Shown: positions 53,990-63,840, numbered from the stretch's first letter. The stretch: 64,000 bases of DNA from Planctomycetes bacterium TMED75 (GCA_002171655.1 NHEC01000014.1:19641-83640); one strand, 5' to 3'. Made by a program: numbers and translations. Notes: generated by a model not told the origin, from the sequence alone.

Positions 53990-54880
53990 ATGAACCTCCA
54001 CGAACGAATGATCCCTGGGCTCAAGATTCCTGGAAGCTTTGCCGTCAGCTCACTCGCACTCTTGTTCACGGCAGTCTTTGTCATTGCCAGTGCCTTGGTC
54101 ATCACCCAATCGCTGACAGAGTCATCCGTGGAAGCGAACGAAGCAGATGTGATTGCACGACTGCTGGCCTCAAACAAGATGATGGACACTGCCGAGGAGC
54201 GATTCAATGGCCGGTCCATTTTCTACGTACCAAGAGAGCCAATAAGAGAGCGCCCGGCACCTCCACCACGCCCTATTCCCAAAAGAGAACCTCAGCCGGA
54301 GCCAGAACCAAGATCCGAACCGACACCCACGCCCCCGCCATCGACTTATGCAGGCCCTGATATCCAGAGCATACTTGGCAACCAAGTCTTCTTCGCAAAT
54401 GGCAAGCGAGTCCCAGAAGGACAGACCATTGAAGGAGTGACAGTTCTCAGAGTAGATGGCGCATTCAAGGTCAGACTGGGATGGCGTGAAGGTGAATACG
54501 ACGTCGAACTCTTCGCTCAGGAAATGCCCTCCTTCTTCGGTAAGAAACCCTACGAGGACAGCACCAGAAGTGATCTCGTGTCGGAAGGATCGTCTTCCAC
54601 ATTTGGAGGGGCATCAAGCTCCGCATCTGCATCAACGGGGGGCAGCCGTCGTGAACCGAGCAGGAATGCGAGCTCGAGATCGGTTTCCAACCAGATCCCC
54701 GAACCACTTAGCGATGCAGAAATGAAGTCTTTGACCAGAGCAGAGGTCACCAAGCGGATTGGGGATGTGTTCAGGGGCATGCGCAACAAGGACATTGATC
54801 CGGAAACGAAGGAACGACTCGAAGCAGAGCGAAAAACCCTGATGCAGATGCTGAGAGAAAAGAGTTCCGAAAATGAATAA
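53990..54880 (+). CDS. GspC-like T2SS protein with proline-rich stalk and C-terminal module
   Basis: One membrane helix (about 20-42) is followed by a periplasmic region: a Pro/Arg/Glu-rich stalk (about 78-122; PAPPPRPIPKREPQPEPEP), then a small beta domain (about 128-180; IQSILGNQVFFANGKRVPEG, GVTVLRVDGAFKVRLGWREG) that could correspond to the GspC homology region which touches the secretin. A Ser-rich linker (about 195-235) leads to the 61-residue module IPEPLSDAEM to the end, shared with the GspL-like protein. No PDZ domain. Position next to gspD and topology favour GspC. The call is by analogy. Confidence 0.72.
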   Translation: MNLHERMIPGLKIPGSFAVSSLALLFTAVFVIASALVITQSLTESSVEANEADVIARLLASNKMMDTAEERFNGRSIFYVPREPIRERPAPPPRPIPKREPQPEPEPRSEPTPTPPPSTYAGPDIQSILGNQVFFANGKRVPEGQTIEGVTVLRVDGAFKVRLGWREGEYDVELFAQEMPSFFGKKPYEDSTRSDLVSEGSSSTFGGASSSASASTGGSRREPSRNASSRSVSNQIPEPLSDAEMKSLTRAEVTKRIGDVFRGMRNKDIDPETKERLEAERKTLMQMLREKSSENE

Positions 54881-55051
54881 AAGTCATGACGTGATTCAGC
54901 CAGCGAATCCCTTACCTACATCAGTGCGACGACTCCTGGCACACCGAGGTCCTCTGACGATTAAGTATCCATGGGCTGCAACCAGCATCCAAACCAATAC
55001 GGCCGACTCATATTGCCAAGGAATCAACTGTTGACCCTTACCAACTACATC

Positions 55052-57682
55052 ATGAAGTTGCCTCTCTGCTTGCTCATCATGTTGGTGCTCAATGGAGTAC
55101 TCGCGACCAGCATACTGGCACAGGAGGGGGACACGCCTCCGAGTGAACCTGACCAATCGACCGCTGAAGTTGAAATGCAGAATGCAGAGGAACAACTCGA
55201 AGAAGGGGATGGGACGGACTTTCCAGAAAGGACAGATGAACCCAGCACGATGGTTCCAGATGCTGATTTGATCGAATCCGAGAGTTTGGAGCCGCAGGAA
55301 ATAGGCGATGAACTGGTCAACCTGAATCTCAACAAGCAGGATGTCAGTGAAATCATCGAATTCATCGTTCGTTGGACAGGAAAGGTCGTGCTGGTTCAAG
55401 AACAGGCGATTCTCTCCAGAAAGATCACCGTCATGTCGGAGAAGAAGGTGCCCAAATCAAAGGCACTTGAAATTCTCTACCAGGCATTCAAGCTGAATGA
55501 TATTGCAGTAGTCGAGACAGAAGACATGATCATGATCGACTCGATCAATGACGTCTCATCACTGCAACCGGGAGTTGTTCTGGGCCCAGCAGTTGATGTA
55601 GAGGCGCTAGACGATGATGGAAATATCGTTATCAAGGTATTCCAGATAGAAGAGGCGAAAGCTCAGGATATCTACGACAGGCTTGACCCGTCTAAACCGG
55701 AATATGCCCGTCTCACCGTTGACGTGAACTCGAATCAGATCATTGTCGAAAGTGATGTCGGATACGCCAAGCGTGTTGCTAGGTTGATTCGAATCCTTGA
55801 CGTGGAACCGTACGTCTCGGTGAAGGTAGAAACCTTCAGGCTGAAATATGCAGATGCAACGACCGTTTCCGAACTCATAGAAACATTGTTTGCGTCAAGC
55901 GGTAATTCAGCATCACCCCAGGTCAACCGAACCAATTCCAGAACAACCGGTCGAAATACCAACCAGAGGGCCGCACAGAATCAGCCCGCCGTTGAAGTGG
56001 GTACGAGTGAACAACTCACGGTGACCGTTCTCGAACCAACAAACTCAATCACCGTACGGGCAGAACCCGACATTCTCAAAGAAATCAACTCGCTCCTCGA
56101 AACAGCATGGGATGTCCCCCCTGCTCAGGAAGGCGATTTGTTCCGAATCTACGACCTCAGATACACGGATCCGATCAAGGTCAAGGAACTTCTGGTAGCG
56201 CTCCTTCAAAGCGGAGGCACCAGCAGTGCAGGGAATGCCCGAGGAAATAACCGGGGAAACACTGCAGCCTCTGGAGCGGATGCTGCAGTTGCCAATATCT
56301 TCAAGATTGAGGCATACCCGGATTCGAACCGACTGATCGTTATCAGCAAATCACCAAGCAACTTCAGCTGGCTGAATGAGATGATCGACAGAATTGACAT
56401 GCCACTCAGCGTAGGAATGCCAATCAATGTCGAGTTGAAGCATGCCAGTGCAATCAGTGTGGCAGAGATTCTGAATGCACTTCTTGCCAATTCAGGGGCA
56501 ACGACGTCCATCAATGCCCCCGACGAGGGATTATCCGGCATCGACTTTGATGCCGCGGGTGGATCCTCAGGTGCAAGCAACAGCACGAACACCACTGGTG
56601 GGTCGGGAACTTCGGAGCAAACAATCTCTTTCCCGTGGCAGAGCCAGCGTGGCGGTGCTGGCGACGAATCGGCAGAGGTCAGTGCGCTGGTTGGCAAGGC
56701 ACGAGTCGTCCCAAACGCGTCGCAAAACTCACTGCTGGTGCTGGCAACACCAGAGATCCAGCAAGCAGTGCTGGACATCATTGATGACCTGGATCGACCG
56801 GGGCGACAGGTGATGATCAGTGCAGTCCTGGCTGAAGTCGAGCTGGGTGATCAATTCGAGTTTGGCCTGAGATTCGGGCAAGGACTCGGCCTTGATGATT
56901 CCGAAAATGCAGTCGTCATCGACACGGAATTCCTTGGTGAGAAAAACAACATATTCCCAGACGCATTGAATACGAGTATTTTCGGATTCAGCGTGGATGC
57001 CCGAGTGATCCTCCAGGCATTGGACCAGGTGACAAACACCAGAATCCTCCAGTCCCCGAGGCTCTTCACTTCCGACAACCAGGAAGCGGTCTTCTTCGAT
57101 GGGCAGGACGTACCGGTCTCAACTGGTGACGCGACCAATTCAAGTGGCGGAATCACAACTTCATTCGACTACAGAGCGGTGGGAATCGGAGTCAATGTAC
57201 GGCCTCGAATCACCAAAGAGAAGAATGTGGCGATGCAGATCGAGATCCTGCTTTCGAATATCGATAAGAACACGATCCTCGCCGGCGCTGACAACAATCC
57301 TGTCTTCAAGAGAAGACAGACCAACACCACCATCACGGTGAAAAATGGCCAGACGATCGTGATCTCAGGGATTCGTAAGGAACAAGAAGGCAAGAAGACG
57401 AACAAGGTTCCAGTCCTTGGTGATATTCCGATTCTGGACTGGGTCTTCTCGAACACTTCTGATGAAACTACGATCAGCGAACTTGTGGTGTTCATCACAC
57501 CGATCGTCGTCGACAACCCCGATGAAAACGACATCAACTTCAATGAGATTGAGCGGAGACGTCTTGAAACGTTCAAGGATCCAATTGGGGAACGAATGCG
57601 GAACCTGCAAAGACAACTTGGAATTAGTGGAACCAGCTCGACCGGAACTCCAGGAACCAATTCGGATCCAAGGCGGGATTAA
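55052..57682 (+). CDS. gspD: type II secretion system secretin GspD
   Basis: Outer-membrane channel. A signal peptide (about 1-24) and an acidic linker precede the N0 domain (LVNLNLNKQDVSEIIEFIVRWTGK), followed by N1-N3 repeats (YARLTVDVNSNQIIVESD, FRLKYADATTVSELIETLF, NVELKHASAISVAEILNAL) with Asn/Gly/Ser-rich insertions. The secretin core is VMISAVLAEVELGDQFEFGL, RILQSPRLFTSDNQEAVFFDGQDVPV, VGIGVNVRPRI and VPVLGDIPILDWVFSNTSDE. The C-terminus is Ser/Thr/Gly-rich. I take the ATG at 55052, which begins the signal peptide although no Shine-Dalgarno is seen; the frame continues to an ATG at 54971. Confidence 0.95.
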   Translation: MKLPLCLLIMLVLNGVLATSILAQEGDTPPSEPDQSTAEVEMQNAEEQLEEGDGTDFPERTDEPSTMVPDADLIESESLEPQEIGDELVNLNLNKQDVSEIIEFIVRWTGKVVLVQEQAILSRKITVMSEKKVPKSKALEILYQAFKLNDIAVVETEDMIMIDSINDVSSLQPGVVLGPAVDVEALDDDGNIVIKVFQIEEAKAQDIYDRLDPSKPEYARLTVDVNSNQIIVESDVGYAKRVARLIRILDVEPYVSVKVETFRLKYADATTVSELIETLFASSGNSASPQVNRTNSRTTGRNTNQRAAQNQPAVEVGTSEQLTVTVLEPTNSITVRAEPDILKEINSLLETAWDVPPAQEGDLFRIYDLRYTDPIKVKELLVALLQSGGTSSAGNARGNNRGNTAASGADAAVANIFKIEAYPDSNRLIVISKSPSNFSWLNEMIDRIDMPLSVGMPINVELKHASAISVAEILNALLANSGATTSINAPDEGLSGIDFDAAGGSSGASNSTNTTGGSGTSEQTISFPWQSQRGGAGDESAEVSALVGKARVVPNASQNSLLVLATPEIQQAVLDIIDDLDRPGRQVMISAVLAEVELGDQFEFGLRFGQGLGLDDSENAVVIDTEFLGEKNNIFPDALNTSIFGFSVDARVILQALDQVTNTRILQSPRLFTSDNQEAVFFDGQDVPVSTGDATNSSGGITTSFDYRAVGIGVNVRPRITKEKNVAMQIEILLSNIDKNTILAGADNNPVFKRRQTNTTITVKNGQTIVISGIRKEQEGKKTNKVPVLGDIPILDWVFSNTSDETTISELVVFITPIVVDNPDENDINFNEIERRRLETFKDPIGERMRNLQRQLGISGTSSTGTPGTNSDPRRD

Positions 57683-57685
57683 AAG

Positions 57686-58909
57686 ATGAGTTCTGACGGC
57701 TTAGTGACGCCTGGCTCACTGACGGGCGGAGGATGGCTGCTTGGAACATTTCTCTGTACAACACTGATCCTGGGTTGCGTGAGTACCTTTGAACGAAGTG
57801 ATCAGTCACGACTCATACTCCCCGACACCCAGGATTTCGAAACAGTTCAGAGAATCGACAGCACACCCGGGCTCCCCTTGGTGACCACGACAAGTATGTC
57901 GACATCCTTTACATTGCGGCGGTGGAAGGGGATTGAATTCGATGGAGCCACGCTTCCCCTGCTCAACTTTTCTGATGGAGGAAGGGTCGCGATTCAAACA
58001 GGGCCGCCGCCGAGCATGGCTGTTCGGTGCGCTCTTTCTGGCCAATGCAGTTCGGAAACAGGCATCAGCATCTATAGGCTGGGGGAGGATCGGGAAACCG
58101 TACTGGTTCACGAGACGGAAGGTGGGTTGCTGCTTGGCAGAAACAGCAACCAGACAGGTTTTCTCGTGGAGAGGCCAAACCGGAATGGCTCGCGTTCGAT
58201 CGGAATCGCTTCCTGGAGTGGCGAAACCATTCAGTGGCTGGTGCAGGATGAACACGTCAATGCTTTTGGATGGTTGGCGGAGAATGGGAGATTGGTCTAC
58301 TCAAGCAGGCCGGTTGACTCAACGGAATTCAGACTCAGGGTGATTGAACCTGATGGATCACGGTGGTCAATACCAGAGGCGCTCCCCTATTCATGGATCT
58401 TTCCGATCCTCAGCTCGTGTGGCAAGGACCTTTTTGCAATTCGCCAGGGAGATGGCTACGCCGATGCGACATACGGTGCACTTGAAGATCTGATTTCATT
58501 CCGAAGAAGCGTCTCTGTCAGGCGCATGAGCGACCGAGTCGACCTCGTTCGTATCACTCAGATGATGTCCACGGCAACTGCTGGAATGCCTGAAGCCGAA
58601 AGCGTTCTTACATGGTATTCCTATGAGCTGGGACGGATGGTCCTGTGGGATGCAGGGTCGGACGAGATACAACTCTTGCCTGAGGAAACCGTCTCCGCCA
58701 TTCCCTTTGGGAGCAAATTCAACTGGCTGGCGACAACCCAGGATGGGTTGGATCGTGTGACGCTGTTCGTCACAGACACCGAGGTTGACAGACTTATCGA
58801 CTTCCCTTGGATTGCGAGAGCGAAATCTGGGATGCAAATCCTACTGGTGGAACCCAGGGGGAAAAAAGCTGAGCTTGCCTTGATGGAATTCACTGGATCC
58901 AAACCATGA
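57686..58909 (+). CDS. lipoprotein with beta-propeller-like repeats, last gene of the T2SS operon
   Basis: Lipobox TTLILGC with Cys31 after a membrane-like stretch, so probably outer-membrane attached. The mature 375 residues show repeated beta-strand blocks of the TolB/WD kind (SETGISIYRLGEDRETVLVH, SIGIASWSGETIQWLV, AFGWLAENGRLVYSSRPVD, SVLTWYSYELGRMVLWDAGSDE), suggesting a propeller; no exact family is recognised. It starts 3 bases after gspD, so cotranscription is nearly certain. Its role (pilotin-like or substrate-related) is open. Confidence 0.75.
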   Translation: MSSDGLVTPGSLTGGGWLLGTFLCTTLILGCVSTFERSDQSRLILPDTQDFETVQRIDSTPGLPLVTTTSMSTSFTLRRWKGIEFDGATLPLLNFSDGGRVAIQTGPPPSMAVRCALSGQCSSETGISIYRLGEDRETVLVHETEGGLLLGRNSNQTGFLVERPNRNGSRSIGIASWSGETIQWLVQDEHVNAFGWLAENGRLVYSSRPVDSTEFRLRVIEPDGSRWSIPEALPYSWIFPILSSCGKDLFAIRQGDGYADATYGALEDLISFRRSVSVRRMSDRVDLVRITQMMSTATAGMPEAESVLTWYSYELGRMVLWDAGSDEIQLLPEETVSAIPFGSKFNWLATTQDGLDRVTLFVTDTEVDRLIDFPWIARAKSGMQILLVEPRGKKAELALMEFTGSKP

Positions 58910-58954
58910 ATTTCGAGGGCGAGGCCAGCCGAGTCATGAACTGAAAGACTCGAC

Positions 58955-61900
58955 TCAACCCGGTTCACCTGATTCACGTCGACAAGGCATTGGAATCCCC
59001 AGCACGTTAGTTCCCACTTGAACCAGAATCCAGTCGGGACAGATGACGACCATCGAAACCGGACGGCCGGATGACTGGAACTCGATCGGCGAACCAGAAA
59101 TCATGAGACCCTGTGCAGGATCCAGTCGATGAATCCAATAAGTTCGAAGTGCTTGGCGGTTTCTTCGAATGCGCTCCTCGAGAACCAGTATCGAGTCGTT
59201 TGTCTCAAACAACGCGATAAGCGCGGGGGATCCGGTAATGGCATCCAAGCCACAAAGTTCACCCTGAGTGTCCCACCGTGCGACATGATTGTCCATCAAA
59301 ACGGTTATGCCATTCGAATCAGACGAAATGGAGAGACACGTCGTCGGTTCATCCTCCGGATTTAAATCCGGATACTCGAACTTACCTTGGAGAACGATTC
59401 CATCGGTGAGGTTCAACGCCGCCACCGTTGATGAAGATTGCGCAGAGATCAATCGGTTTCCAAAAACCAGTGTCTTCTCTCTGGAAGTGCCTCGAAAACG
59501 GACATCCGTGTTCATCCAAATTGGCTCAGCTGATTCATGGAGAATCCGCGCCTCAACTCCGGACCGATACCCAATCAGTAACAAACCCGATGGAGATATC
59601 TTGACCCATCTCGGGCTTTCGCCGAATGAGGGTGTGAACTCAGCGACCTGGTCACCAGTGACCAGATCGAAAAGCAAGACATTGGGGATCTCGGACAACA
59701 CCCCCTGAGCATCGATTTCCCTTGAAACTCCCGACACAACAAGGGTGCCTGCAAATTGATTCACTTCGTAGATGCGATCGAGGATTGAATTTTTCTTCCA
59801 GCGTATGACAGGAGCAGTGTCGTCTCCGATTGCATCAATCGTAGAAAAAACCATGTCCCCATTACGCCTGACAATCATCAGGGAGTCTTCCCCGACAGGC
59901 TCGATGATGAATGACTCGGGACGAAAGACTCCTCCACCGGGGATGAGACCACGTCGGTCATCTGTCACGATTTGGCGGTTGGGAAAAAACTCGGCAAGAC
60001 TTCCGGAACGGCCTAGGATCGCCCCTGATTCGAGATCGACTGTAGTGAAAAGCGATTGACCGTCGGTTGAAACCAACTGCAAGGAGTTGTGAGAACGAGG
60101 TGCCCAAACATAGTCTACAGACGACACATCAAGAGGCAGTTCCCAGATCGGATCAGAGACCGCGGGGGAATAGAGCTTGAAGATACGGTCAGCACCCATG
60201 AAAACAAAGTCGCCTTGGGCACACGCGTTTGCGATCATCTGTCCAGTCTGGAGAGAAGCCGACCCCATGGTGGTTCCGATGGCTGGAAGTCGATACTTGC
60301 TCTGAACAGACTGCAAAATACGCGAGAGGCGAGAGAAGTCATCGTTTGGCAGTGATTGATCGAATCCAGGGCGCTGCTCAAAATCCAAGACCACCTCTCG
60401 GGCGACAGCAGGTAGACCCAGAGACTCGAGATAGTCACAGGCATCGACCAGAGTACTTGTTCGCAGATTGCGCATGCGGATCGCTTCGAAAAGCTGATTC
60501 AAAGAATCCCTCACTAGTCCTGATCGACGAGAAATCTCTACTGCAGTCAAGAGAGCGGTGACCGCACTGTAGGTACCCACGTGGCTACGCGAAAACGAAA
60601 CCAAGTCGGTCACATCGGATTGATCGACTGTAGCAAGTTCAGACTTTGACAGCTGTTCCCATATGATTTGGGCACTTGGATCACTAGCAATCAGGTTTGG
60701 TATGCGCAGCCGAACCTGCATCACACCGCTTTCGGTGGGAACCATGACGGACGACATCTCTGGGTCACCAAGGGTCTGTGCGAGAAGCGCAACCCCCTCT
60801 TCTTGACGTTGATCACGAAAGAGTAAATCAGCCAACTCAAGTTTTACCATTGCTCTCTGCAATGGGGTTATGGCAAGACTAGCCGCTATTTCGAGTGACT
60901 CAGCTGCTGAATCGGGGTTGTCTGTGACGAGTCGGTTACTGAGATCCAGAAGAATCGTGATCACCTGTTCGCGCAAGGTGGCCCACTGGTCAGGCTCTGA
61001 AGACCGGTTTATTCCAGACAAGACGATCCGTGCTGATTCGAACGCAACGTCCAACAAGTTGGCCTTGATCGCTAGTTCCAGCAGCCCCAAAGCCCTAGAC
61101 GGATCGTCTGGATCCGCGGAAATACGAAGCCGAAGCATTTTCTCGGCCTGGTTCAGTTGCATTAGGGAAACGATTGAATCATTTCCCGCCAGAAGCAGCT
61201 GGGAATCGAGCATCAGTGGATTGCTTGCATCAGGTGTCGGAATCACCTTGATTACCCGACCACTGTTGGAATCGACGATAAAGGCATCACCATAGCCAGG
61301 AACCACCAGCGTGCCAGAAGTCGCATGAACTCGGCCCCGAATTCCATTGGCCACATTGCTTCCAGATCGGTTGACGATCTCATCCCTGGCCATCTGAGAG
61401 AATGTCCACAGCAAAGGCAGATCAGGACTTACCTTGAGCCCATGAATGTCATTGCCGACAGCAAAGAGAATCGGCTCTCCATTTGAGTTGTCACCCATGA
61501 CGAGGTACCGAGGGTCCCCAAATCGGGAACCTGAACCAAGAGTCCACTCGCGCTCCAGTGACCCGTCTGACCAATCAATTTGGACGAGCTGCCGTCGATT
61601 TGGTGCCAGGGCATAAATGGCGTCTTCATGAACAGCAGGTTGGCTTATCTGCCATGGATTTCCTGGTGCAAGTACTCGGGCAATCGGAACCTGAAATCTT
61701 CTGACCCAATCTGGATCACCGTTTACAGGATTCACTCGTGCGATAACCCCCACTGGGCTGGCGACGATGATGGACCCACGATCAGAAAGAATCCTTGAAA
61801 AACCCCGGTTAGTCCGCAGGCCACCACTGGAACCAAGAAAGCGAATCCAGGACACCGACCCATCCTTGAGGTCGAGGCCAACCAAGTACAACATGGTTTC

Positions 61901-63178
61901 ACGTCGGGAGTTGACCTTGCGCACAGGAAAAATGACCTTTCCCGCTTCGATCACAAGGCTTCCAAATGGGAATGCTCTAGAAAAATCTACTTCAGGTTGA
62001 TTCGAATTCACGCTGAGTGAATCACCAACTGAATTGATGTCCCTGCGCCAATTCAGGTGTCCATCTGCAGGATCGAGGCAGATGATCTCAGAAGTCGAGG
62101 TTCGACCTGAATTGAGACCGACTCCGGTGAGAGCGACCAAAGAATCACCAGACAGAGCCATTTCACCCGGATCAACGTAGTAATCACCGATATTGATCTG
62201 ACTTGGGCCAAGTTCGAAGACCCACCTGCGCCCGGCTCCGTAACGATCAAAGGCTTGTATCTGTCCTCCATCATTCACAAAAACCAGGTCTTGACCAGCA
62301 AGCGGGATCGCAGTCATTGCCCGCCCATTGGATCGCAGTGTCTCCAGAGAACGTAGTCGAACGCTGGATGCGTCTATTGAATTGGCGAGCAATTCTGACA
62401 GCGGTGAGCCATCAAGAGAATGAGACCAGACCTGATGCCAGGGATCAGCTGTCATCGGAGGGAGCGAGGCACCATCGAATGTGTCAAAGGACTCGGGTTG
62501 CAATTCAGTCAGTGAGCGATTGACGAGATCAAGTCGTTCGAGTTTTTGGGCGTACTCTGATCTGAGATCAAGCTGAGAACGAGCTGAGCCAACCGCAGTC
62601 TCATCTCCAAGCAATGCCCCAATCATTCCGAGCATCATTTGCCGATAGCCCTCCTGATCGGAGTTGATCAGAGGATGAATTGCGAGGCGCTGCAGACGAC
62701 TTCTGGCTGCGTGGATATCGCCAGCTTCCATCTCATCCTGAGCCAGCATCAGGGATGCATGGACTCCAGTCAGGGTCAACCACGCTCGATCAACCACCTC
62801 TTGCAGGAGTCCTTCTTGGAGTAGACCGCGTGCCACGGGCTCTTGCAGAGTGGTAAACCGGCTCAAGAGCTGAGGATGATCGAGGAGTATGCCTTCGACT
62901 CTGGACCGGGCGGTAGTGAAGAGATCGGGATCAAGAAGCTCAGAAATCACCAAGCGAGGCCCAAAGTCATCAAGCACTTGAACACAGATGCGGGCTGATT
63001 GATCGGGATTCTCGGAAACCTGATCGAGTATCTGATCTATTCTCAACCCTGCGGTTGGAGATTCATCGACGACCACAACGCCGTCACCTTGAACTGCAAG
63101 AGCATCAGATGAACAGACCAGTAAAATGGCAATAGAAGCCATTGCCAGCATCAGGCGAGCAGCAGATAAGCTCTTCAT
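58955..63178 (-). CDS. very large exported protein with PQQ-type propeller domains
   Basis: 1,407 residues from the ATG at 63178, which begins a signal peptide (about 1-30); eight further codons upstream are unlikely. A helical N-terminal part (about 30-240) is followed by a first PQQ-like beta-propeller (about 260-680) with repeats such as AGQDLVFVNDGGQIQAFDRYG and EIICLDPADGHLNWRRDIN. A central helical, TPR-like section (about 690-960; LGLLELAIKANLLDVAFESA, ELADLLFRDQRQEEGVALL) precedes a second propeller (about 980-1390; VALNLTDGIVLQG, VARWDTQGELCGLDAITG). No catalytic motif is seen. It converges on the T2SS operon; similar scaffolds occur in planctomycetes, role unknown. Confidence 0.85.
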   Translation of the reverse strand: MKSLSAARLMLAMASIAILLVCSSDALAVQGDGVVVVDESPTAGLRIDQILDQVSENPDQSARICVQVLDDFGPRLVISELLDPDLFTTARSRVEGILLDHPQLLSRFTTLQEPVARGLLQEGLLQEVVDRAWLTLTGVHASLMLAQDEMEAGDIHAARSRLQRLAIHPLINSDQEGYRQMMLGMIGALLGDETAVGSARSQLDLRSEYAQKLERLDLVNRSLTELQPESFDTFDGASLPPMTADPWHQVWSHSLDGSPLSELLANSIDASSVRLRSLETLRSNGRAMTAIPLAGQDLVFVNDGGQIQAFDRYGAGRRWVFELGPSQINIGDYYVDPGEMALSGDSLVALTGVGLNSGRTSTSEIICLDPADGHLNWRRDINSVGDSLSVNSNQPEVDFSRAFPFGSLVIEAGKVIFPVRKVNSRRETMLYLVGLDLKDGSVSWIRFLGSSGGLRTNRGFSRILSDRGSIIVASPVGVIARVNPVNGDPDWVRRFQVPIARVLAPGNPWQISQPAVHEDAIYALAPNRRQLVQIDWSDGSLEREWTLGSGSRFGDPRYLVMGDNSNGEPILFAVGNDIHGLKVSPDLPLLWTFSQMARDEIVNRSGSNVANGIRGRVHATSGTLVVPGYGDAFIVDSNSGRVIKVIPTPDASNPLMLDSQLLLAGNDSIVSLMQLNQAEKMLRLRISADPDDPSRALGLLELAIKANLLDVAFESARIVLSGINRSSEPDQWATLREQVITILLDLSNRLVTDNPDSAAESLEIAASLAITPLQRAMVKLELADLLFRDQRQEEGVALLAQTLGDPEMSSVMVPTESGVMQVRLRIPNLIASDPSAQIIWEQLSKSELATVDQSDVTDLVSFSRSHVGTYSAVTALLTAVEISRRSGLVRDSLNQLFEAIRMRNLRTSTLVDACDYLESLGLPAVAREVVLDFEQRPGFDQSLPNDDFSRLSRILQSVQSKYRLPAIGTTMGSASLQTGQMIANACAQGDFVFMGADRIFKLYSPAVSDPIWELPLDVSSVDYVWAPRSHNSLQLVSTDGQSLFTTVDLESGAILGRSGSLAEFFPNRQIVTDDRRGLIPGGGVFRPESFIIEPVGEDSLMIVRRNGDMVFSTIDAIGDDTAPVIRWKKNSILDRIYEVNQFAGTLVVSGVSREIDAQGVLSEIPNVLLFDLVTGDQVAEFTPSFGESPRWVKISPSGLLLIGYRSGVEARILHESAEPIWMNTDVRFRGTSREKTLVFGNRLISAQSSSTVAALNLTDGIVLQGKFEYPDLNPEDEPTTCLSISSDSNGITVLMDNHVARWDTQGELCGLDAITGSPALIALFETNDSILVLEERIRRNRQALRTYWIHRLDPAQGLMISGSPIEFQSSGRPVSMVVICPDWILVQVGTNVLGIPMPCRRESGEPG

Positions 63179-63245
63179 GAACCCATGGTACGCTCGAAAC
63201 ACAGCTCCGAGGCATCTTCGTCCCGTTCAGGATAAACTTCACACC

Positions 63246-63773
63246 ATGCTTCGAGCAATGAATGATTCATCCTCAAAACAGCTCCTTGGCAGTGCCATGC
63301 TTGCCTGCCTCACGCTCTGCCTGGGAGGTTGCTTCTTCGAGACCCCCCCGAACGTAGAGGTACGGGGAGTGCACATTCTGGAGGTGGGCATGGCCGAGTC
63401 ACCCTCGGTGCAGCTCGGGGTCGATCTCACTCTGGAAAATCCAACTCGAGAACCAATTCAGTTGGAGCAGTACGACTATCAGGTGACTGTCGAATCAGAG
63501 GGGCAACGAGAACGCTGGAGTGGATCCTGGTCTGCACTCCGAACCCTCCCCGCTGGAGACAGGGTGGAGATGGTCGTTCCGGCCGTGGTGCCGTACACGT
63601 TTGCCCAGAGCCCTGAGACCGCCTCATGGCGAGTTTCGGGCACGATCTCTTACAAAGCGCCAGGCAGACTGGCCCAGATTCTCTTCGACAGCGGTTTTCG
63701 AAGACCCAAACATGGATTCAGTGGACAAGGGGTCAGCATCACCCCCACCCCTGAAACCTCGGACAAGGACTGA
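63246..63773 (+). CDS. LEA14/WHy-domain-like lipoprotein
   Basis: Signal peptide with lipobox CLGGC (Cys29), then a single all-beta domain of about 140 residues: VEVRGVHILEVGMAESPSVQLGVDLTLENPTREPIQLEQYDYQVTV in blocks, the alternation seen in LEA14/WHy proteins (ENPTREPI is the typical N-P turn). It ends in a polar tail. Function is unknown in bacteria. ATG 63246 or 63258 are possible starts; an in-frame extension to 63126 is rejected because it would run into the divergent gene. A two-hairpin structure follows. Confidence 0.78.
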   Translation: MLRAMNDSSSKQLLGSAMLACLTLCLGGCFFETPPNVEVRGVHILEVGMAESPSVQLGVDLTLENPTREPIQLEQYDYQVTVESEGQRERWSGSWSALRTLPAGDRVEMVVPAVVPYTFAQSPETASWRVSGTISYKAPGRLAQILFDSGFRRPKHGFSGQGVSITPTPETSDKD

Positions 63774-63798
63774 AGACCACCAACGAGCAGCCTGGTTA

Positions 63799-63840
63799 TC
63801 GGACGCATGCGTGTCCGACTCACGCGATTAACCCGCGTGA
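63799..63840 (+). terminator. two adjacent hairpins after the lipoprotein gene
   Basis: TCGGAC/GTCCGA (63799-63818) and TCACGCG/CGCGTGA (63820-63840, seven-base loop) stand side by side 25 bases after the stop codon. No T-tract follows, so this may be a 3'-end stabiliser or an imperfect terminator. Confidence 0.4.

Noticed and set aside
63126..63245. In-frame extension of the WHy-like lipoprotein
   Set aside because: Would overlap the start of the divergent propeller gene and place the signal peptide internally.
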